Assembly: GCA_021786555.1 (NCBI GenBank)
Contig: JAJYNB010000242.1
Span: forward strand, 1-9,071
Source of the DNA: Bacillota bacterium
Lineage (GTDB): Bacteria; Bacillota; Desulfitobacteriia; Desulfitobacteriales; JAJXUE01
DNA: 9,071 nucleotides
Direction: 5' to 3'
This document shows, in pieces, positions 6,451 through 9,071 of this stretch. The notes below the pieces were generated by a model that saw only the letters and a program-made list of their open reading frames with translations, searched no databases and was not told the DNA's origin. The position numbers were made by a program, and so were the translations under genes. Position 1 is the first letter of the stretch; the number at the start of each line of letters is the position of its first letter.

Positions 6451-8088
6451 TCATTCCACGCTTACTATGTAATAATACAGGGGCTGACCTCCGTCGTGCA
6501 CTTCCACTTCACTGCGGCTGAAACGCTTACGCAGTTCAGCGGCTAGCTCCCCTGCAACCTCTTCAGGCACATCCTGACCGTAAAAAACCGATATCAAGTC
6601 AGCCTCTTCTCCGCCCATTTTCTCTGCAAGCTCTACGGCCACACGGGCAGGGTCTTCCCCTGTCAGGACTATCTTATCATCAATCAGGCCTAGGATATCT
6701 CCAGCCTTGATTTCATTACCGTCAAATTGGGAGGCCCGCACCGCATAGGTTACCTCCCCCGACATAATGCTGCCGAAGCTTCCATCCAGGGTCTGTGCGT
6801 TCTCTTCAAAGGATGTCGCGGGCTCAAAGGCCAGCACAGCGCTAATCCCTTGGGGTATGGACCTGGTGGGTACTACATGGACTTTCTTGTCAGTTAAGGC
6901 CGCGGCCTGCCCTGCAGCCAGGATGATGTTGCCGTTATTGGGCAGGACAAATACCTTTTCCGCCCTGGTCCGGTTGATCCCCTCCACCAGTTCCTCAGTG
7001 CTCGGGTTCATGGTTTGCCCGCCCTGAATAATTTCATCTACTCCAAGGCTGCGGAATATTTCCACCAGTCCCCGGCCTACGGCTACAGTCACTAAACCCA
7101 TGCCCTTTAACGGCGTTTTGGGGTCGGCTGGGTTCTCTGGCAGGTTTTCCCCCTTGGCGGCATGGCGTTTGGCCTCGCTCTGCTCCCGCATGTTGTGAAT
7201 TTCCACCTCATGCAGGGTACCCAGACGGACGCCGTATTCAAGAATCTGGCCCGGGTGGTTGGTATGAATGTGGACCTTTGCCACATCGGCAGTCCCCACC
7301 ACCAGGAGGCAGTCCCCCTCCCCTGCCAAGTCCTGCTTTATCTTTTCCAATTGCAGGTCGGAACCTTTGAGAATGAATTCTGTACAGTACTGGAAGACAA
7401 TTTCTTCTCCGTTTACATCTATCTGTACCGGCTGCACAGGCTGTTCAACCAGAGTCGGAGGCTGAATTTCCTTACCCGTCAAAGCGGCCAGCCATCCTTC
7501 CAGGATTACCAAAAAGCCTTTTCCACCCGCATCTACAACTCCCGCCTGCTTTAGGGTGGTCAGCATGTCCGGAGTGCGGGCCAGAGTCTCCTCCCCTTTG
7601 ACCAGGGCGGTTTCCAACATTTCTTGTATTTCAGGCTTTCGCCGGGCTGCCTGAACCGCTTCTTTAGCGCTTTCCCGGGCAACCGTCAGGATCGTTCCTT
7701 CAACCGGCTTCATCACAGCTTGGTAGGCTGTCTCCACACCTATTTGCAAGGCTCGGGCCAGATCACTGGCAGTGGCAGTGGTCTTGCCTTCCAAACCCTT
7801 GGAGATGCCCCGGAACAATTGGGACAGAATGACGCCGGAATTTCCCCTGGCACCCATTAGGGAACCCATGGATGCGGCGGATGCCACCTGGGAAACCGTT
7901 GGGTTTTCCAGACCGGCCGCCTCCCTGGCAGCCGACTGGACTGTCAAAAACATATTGGTGCCGGTGTCCCCATCGGGTACCGGAAACACATTTAGGGCGT
8001 CCACCGCTTCTCTCTGCTGCTCCATGGCGCGGCTGCCGCCGAATACCATTTGCTGAAGCTGGCCGCCTGACAACAACAATATTGCCAA
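6451..8088 (-). CDS. fakA: Fatty acid kinase FakA (DAK2/DegV-like, YloV family), 545 aa
   Basis: FakA phosphorylates fatty acids held by FakB proteins, feeding exogenous acids into phospholipid synthesis. The N-terminal DAK2 kinase domain (about 8-203) has the Mg/ATP-binding PVPDGDTGTN (36-45), GARGNSG (79-85) and VVDAGGKGF (184-192). The middle domain contains C235 and the VHIHTNHPG segment with H273 and H275, matching the Cys/His/His zinc site described for Staphylococcus aureus FakA. The C-terminal part (about 328-545) resembles the YloV family end, with NPSTEELVEGI and LPNNGNIILAAGQAA. The 545 residues are close to the usual 550. The start is TTG 8086-8088. No other ATG, GTG or TTG in frame lies between it and the upstream in-frame stop, and the alignment with YloV N-termini (LSGGQLQQM) supports it. 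Initiation may depend on a folded leader. No FakB gene is visible in the window. Confidence 0.93.
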   Translation of the reverse strand: MAILLLSGGQLQQMVFGGSRAMEQQREAVDALNVFPVPDGDTGTNMFLTVQSAAREAAGLENPTVSQVASAASMGSLMGARGNSGVILSQLFRGISKGLEGKTTATASDLARALQIGVETAYQAVMKPVEGTILTVARESAKEAVQAARRKPEIQEMLETALVKGEETLARTPDMLTTLKQAGVVDAGGKGFLVILEGWLAALTGKEIQPPTLVEQPVQPVQIDVNGEEIVFQYCTEFILKGSDLQLEKIKQDLAGEGDCLLVVGTADVAKVHIHTNHPGQILEYGVRLGTLHEVEIHNMREQSEAKRHAAKGENLPENPADPKTPLKGMGLVTVAVGRGLVEIFRSLGVDEIIQGGQTMNPSTEELVEGINRTRAEKVFVLPNNGNIILAAGQAAALTDKKVHVVPTRSIPQGISAVLAFEPATSFEENAQTLDGSFGSIMSGEVTYAVRASQFDGNEIKAGDILGLIDDKIVLTGEDPARVAVELAEKMGGEEADLISVFYGQDVPEEVAGELAAELRKRFSRSEVEVHDGGQPLYYYIVSVE

Positions 8089-8130
8089 GTTAACCTTCCC
8101 GGCCTTGGTGGGCCGGGATTCACCTCCCCC
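8089..8130 (-). promoter_or_regulatory. fakA ribosome binding site with hairpin spacer
   Basis: The fakA leader on the minus strand carries a strong GGGGGAGGTGA (8120-8130) whose GGAGG core (8123-8127) is 34 bases from the TTG start. Between them TCCCGGCC (8111-8118) and GGCCGGGA (8097-8104) form a perfect 8-bp stem around the loop CACCAA. Folding this 22-base hairpin away leaves about 12 bases between GGAGG and TTG. A weak nearer site (AAGG, at the edge of the stem) is partly paired. The stem and distances are seen directly; the role is inferred. Confidence 0.6.
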
Positions 8131-8150
8131 TAAATAAAGGCCCTATTTAG
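8130..8150 (-). other. Small dyad over the yloU stop codon
   Basis: CTAAATA (8130-8136) pairs with TATTTAG (8144-8150) around a 7-base loop and spans the yloU TAG stop (8143-8145). It directly abuts the GGGGGAGGTGA of fakA, so the Shine-Dalgarno lies between two hairpins. It has no T-tract and is not a convincing terminator. It may affect coupling between the two genes. Confidence 0.35.
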
Positions 8151-8499
8151 CTACCCTTACACCTTGAACGTTGACATTTACCTCGCCGACAGGCAGGCCG
8201 GTCATCTGCTCCACCGAAAAGCGAACTTTTTCCATTACATTATGGGCAACTTCGGAAATTCTTACACCGTAGCTGACGATAATAAACACATCTACAATTA
8301 CTTCGTTATTTTCGATCCGTACCTGTACCCCTTTGGAGAGGGATTCCCTGCCCAGCAAATCGACAAAGCCATCGGAAATTTTCCTGGAAGCCATCCCTAC
8401 CAGGCCATAACATTCAACAGCAGCAGCCCCGGCTATTGTCGCAATCACCTCTTCGGAAATGTCAATTTTACCCAAAATGTTGGAGATTTGTTTCCCCAC
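8143..8499 (-). CDS. yloU: Asp23/Gls24 family protein (YloU-like), 118 aa
   Basis: The sequence has the family signature from the start: KIDISEEVIATIAGAAAVECYGLVGM (residues 11-36, positions given rather than the whole motif), then IVDVFIIVSYGVRISEVAHNVMEKVRFSVEQMTG (about 68-101) and the terminal VNVNVQGV. The 118 residues match a full-length single-domain member. No catalytic residues are known in this family. Members such as Asp23 are linked to the cell envelope and the membrane periphery, and this one, immediately before fakA as in Bacillus subtilis (yloU-yloV), has been suspected to act with fatty acid or envelope metabolism. The start is GTG 8497-8499, seven bases after GGGGGGTG. It is probably the first gene of the leftward operon. 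The stop is in the same frame as fakA, 18 codons before its TTG. The family is firm; the role is inferred from context. Confidence 0.92.
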   Translation of the reverse strand: MGKQISNILGKIDISEEVIATIAGAAAVECYGLVGMASRKISDGFVDLLGRESLSKGVQVRIENNEVIVDVFIIVSYGVRISEVAHNVMEKVRFSVEQMTGLPVGEVNVNVQGVRVAK

Positions 8500-8535
8500 G
8501 CAGCGGCACCCCCCTAACCAAATTTAGGAATCTCC

Positions 8536-8572
8536 TTGGTATAAATTATGAAGAAAGTATAATTCTTATACT
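8536..8572. promoter_or_regulatory. Promoter/operator-like palindrome upstream of yloU
   Basis: AGTATAATTCTTATACT (8556-8572) is a perfect 7-bp inverted repeat around TTC. On the + strand it contains TATAAT (8558-8563), 16 bases after TTGGTA (8536-8541), a plausible rightward promoter. On the minus strand it contains TATACT (8556-8561) and TATAAG (8565-8570), suitable -10 elements for the yloU operon with a leader of about 50 bases, though no good -35 is seen. The site could be a shared divergent promoter with an operator. Confidence 0.45.
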
Positions 8573-8814
8573 GACATAAAGCCCCGTTGACTAGGCAGTA
8601 TTCGACGCATTGCATTAATTTTCCTGCGACCCGGCACAAATAACCGGCTACGACTGCGTGAACTACCCATCAAAGAGATTGACGGGTTAAATTTAAAGAA
8701 AGGCCCGGCGCTGATAGCCATAACAATCCAATCCATGAATCATGCCTTACAATTCCCAATAAGTGCTGTTCAGCACCTTGCTCTGATTCCGCGTGCTGCT
8801 TTCCTGATGATAAA

Positions 8815-8845
8815 AGCGAAATTACCAAATATGAGTAATTTCGCT
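8815..8845 (-). terminator. 11-bp stem-loop, possible terminator
   Basis: AGCGAAATTAC (8815-8825) and GTAATTTCGCT (8835-8845) form a perfect stem with a 9-base loop. Read leftward the stem is followed at once by TTTATC (TTTT including the last stem base), a modest T-tract. Read rightward the pyrimidine-rich CCTTTTCCTTTTT begins about 11 bases later. It could stop a leftward transcript entering from beyond the window, or attenuate a rightward one from the 8536-8563 promoter. Confidence 0.45.
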
Positions 8846-8936
8846 CAAAGTCTTGCCTTTTCCTTTTTAGCCTGGAGAGGTTCGGGAACCACCATATAAA
8901 TTATAGAATGGCACATTGAATTGGCGACAATAATTT

Positions 8937-8966
8937 CTGGCAAAAAGAACATGTGTTTGCTACTAT
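8937..8966 (+). promoter_or_regulatory. Possible promoter for the reading frame at the right edge
   Basis: CTGGCA (8937-8942) stands 18 bases before TACTAT (8961-8966), which is preceded by TG at 8958-8959 to make an extended -10 (TGCTACTAT). Transcription would start near 8973, about 35 bases before the TTG start at 9008. The match is moderate. Confidence 0.35.
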
Positions 8967-8983
8967 TGAGTTGAGGCCAGTCC

Positions 8984-8998
8984 CTCCTTAAAAAGGAG
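8984..8998 (+). promoter_or_regulatory. Ribosome binding site inside a small hairpin
   Basis: AAGGAG (8993-8998) is a strong Shine-Dalgarno nine bases before TTG 9008. It is fully complementary to CTCCTT (8984-8989) across a three-base AAA loop, so it can be sequestered in a 6-bp stem. This supports the TTG as a real start and suggests restrained translation. Confidence 0.5.
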
Positions 8999-9007
8999 TG
9001 AGTAAGA

Positions 9008-9071
9008 TTGGACTTAAACGAGCTACTTGTGATGACGTATCAAGTACTCCAGTACTTGAGCGTAGTGGTGA
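9008..9071 (+). CDS. Start of an unidentified protein, cut by the window edge (21 codons)
   Basis: A frame opens at TTG 9008-9010 with AAGGAG nine bases upstream and runs open to the end of the window. An in-frame TGA (8999-9001) rules out an earlier start. It begins MDLNELLVMTYQ and continues as a hydrophobic, probably helical, segment. That is too little to recognise. A transposase or other mobile-element protein is possible, given the structured non-coding DNA before it, but nothing here proves it. The evidence for a gene is the ribosome binding site and a possible promoter upstream. Confidence 0.45.
   Translation, partial: MDLNELLVMTYQVLQYLSVVV

Larger units (their letters stand above)
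8500..9007. other. 508-base intergenic stretch without a convincing gene
   Basis: This separates yloU from the rightward frame at the window edge. It holds an AT-rich palindrome with promoter-like hexamers (8536-8572) and an imperfect stem at 8665-8687 (ACCCATCAA / TTGACGGGT, one mismatch). There is also a small perfect hairpin GTGCTG-TT-CAGCAC (8763-8776), the 11-bp stem at 8815-8845 and a minimal dyad GGTTC-GG-GAACC (8879-8890). One + strand frame is stop-free from 8591 to 8899, but its only ATG, GTG or TTG start is ATG 8735 and it lacks a ribosome binding site. No rpmB or spoVM, the usual neighbours here in Bacillus, was found. Confidence 0.6.

Noticed and set aside
7162..7554. 130-codon + strand reading frame inside fakA
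   Set aside because: It is antisense to conserved FakA sequence, has no ribosome binding site, and is a shadow of codon use in the real gene.
8875..8896. tRNA-like 3' end (GGTTCGGGAACC followed by ACCA)
   Set aside because: The loop is only two bases long, and no acceptor partner, anticodon arm or D arm is present upstream.
8735..8899. 54-codon + strand frame starting at ATG 8735, within a longer stop-free run from 8591
   Set aside because: No Shine-Dalgarno precedes the ATG, the predicted product is unfamiliar, and the 11-bp stem-loop lies inside it. It is kept only as a possibility in the findings.
8500..9007. rpmB or spoVM, expected divergent from yloU as in Bacillus
   Set aside because: No frame gave an L28-like or SpoVM-like sequence in this interval.
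1..9071. CRISPR array, phage attachment site or complete insertion sequence
   Set aside because: No regularly spaced repeats, integrase, transposase or paired terminal inverted repeats were seen.

Overview
The window looks like chromosomal DNA from an anaerobic, mid-GC member of the Firmicutes, in the Clostridia / Peptococcaceae-like range. This is inferred from gene content, not from a database match. The pointers are a reverse-rubrerythrin-type peroxidase C-terminus, the yloU-fakA(yloV)-recG order typical of Firmicutes, strong GGAGG-type ribosome binding sites with GTG and TTG starts, and a RecG carrying the N-terminal helical extension best known from Thermotoga.

Layout. The left edge (1-419, + strand) holds the 3' end of a rubrerythrin-family peroxidase followed by a 45-residue double-CxxC protein. 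A 19-bp bidirectional hairpin (439-477) closes this unit and faces the next gene. A membrane-anchored GGDEF-EAL protein (486-2336, -) and a MetE/UroD-superfamily methyltransferase-like protein (2528-3556, -) follow, each with its own upstream gap. The core of the window is a leftward cluster read from right to left: an Asp23/Gls24-family protein (8143-8499), fatty acid kinase FakA (6451-8088) and RecG helicase (3793-6399). The right end (8500-9007) is about 500 bases without a convincing gene. It contains several dyads and possible promoters, and leads into the first 21 codons of a rightward TTG-start reading frame cut by the window edge (9008-9071).

How the parts relate. The yloU-fakA-recG cluster is probably one transcript. 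It links a small envelope- or lipid-associated Asp23-family protein, the ATP-dependent kinase that phosphorylates FakB-bound fatty acids, and the branch-migration helicase that rescues stalled forks. The serine dehydratase genes that lie between fakA and recG in Bacillus subtilis are absent. The GGDEF-EAL protein would make or break cyclic di-GMP in response to an extracytoplasmic signal. The peroxidase pair belongs to anaerobic oxidative-stress defence.

I did not find a clear new multi-gene system. The most distinctive observation is the fakA translation start. Its only strong Shine-Dalgarno lies 34 nt from the first possible start codon, and an 8-bp GC-rich hairpin sits between them that could fold the spacer to a normal length. 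Other points worth a second look are the uncharacterised MetE-like protein, the small CxxC protein behind the peroxidase, AT-rich operator-like dyads upstream of two genes, and the structured non-coding stretch at the right end.
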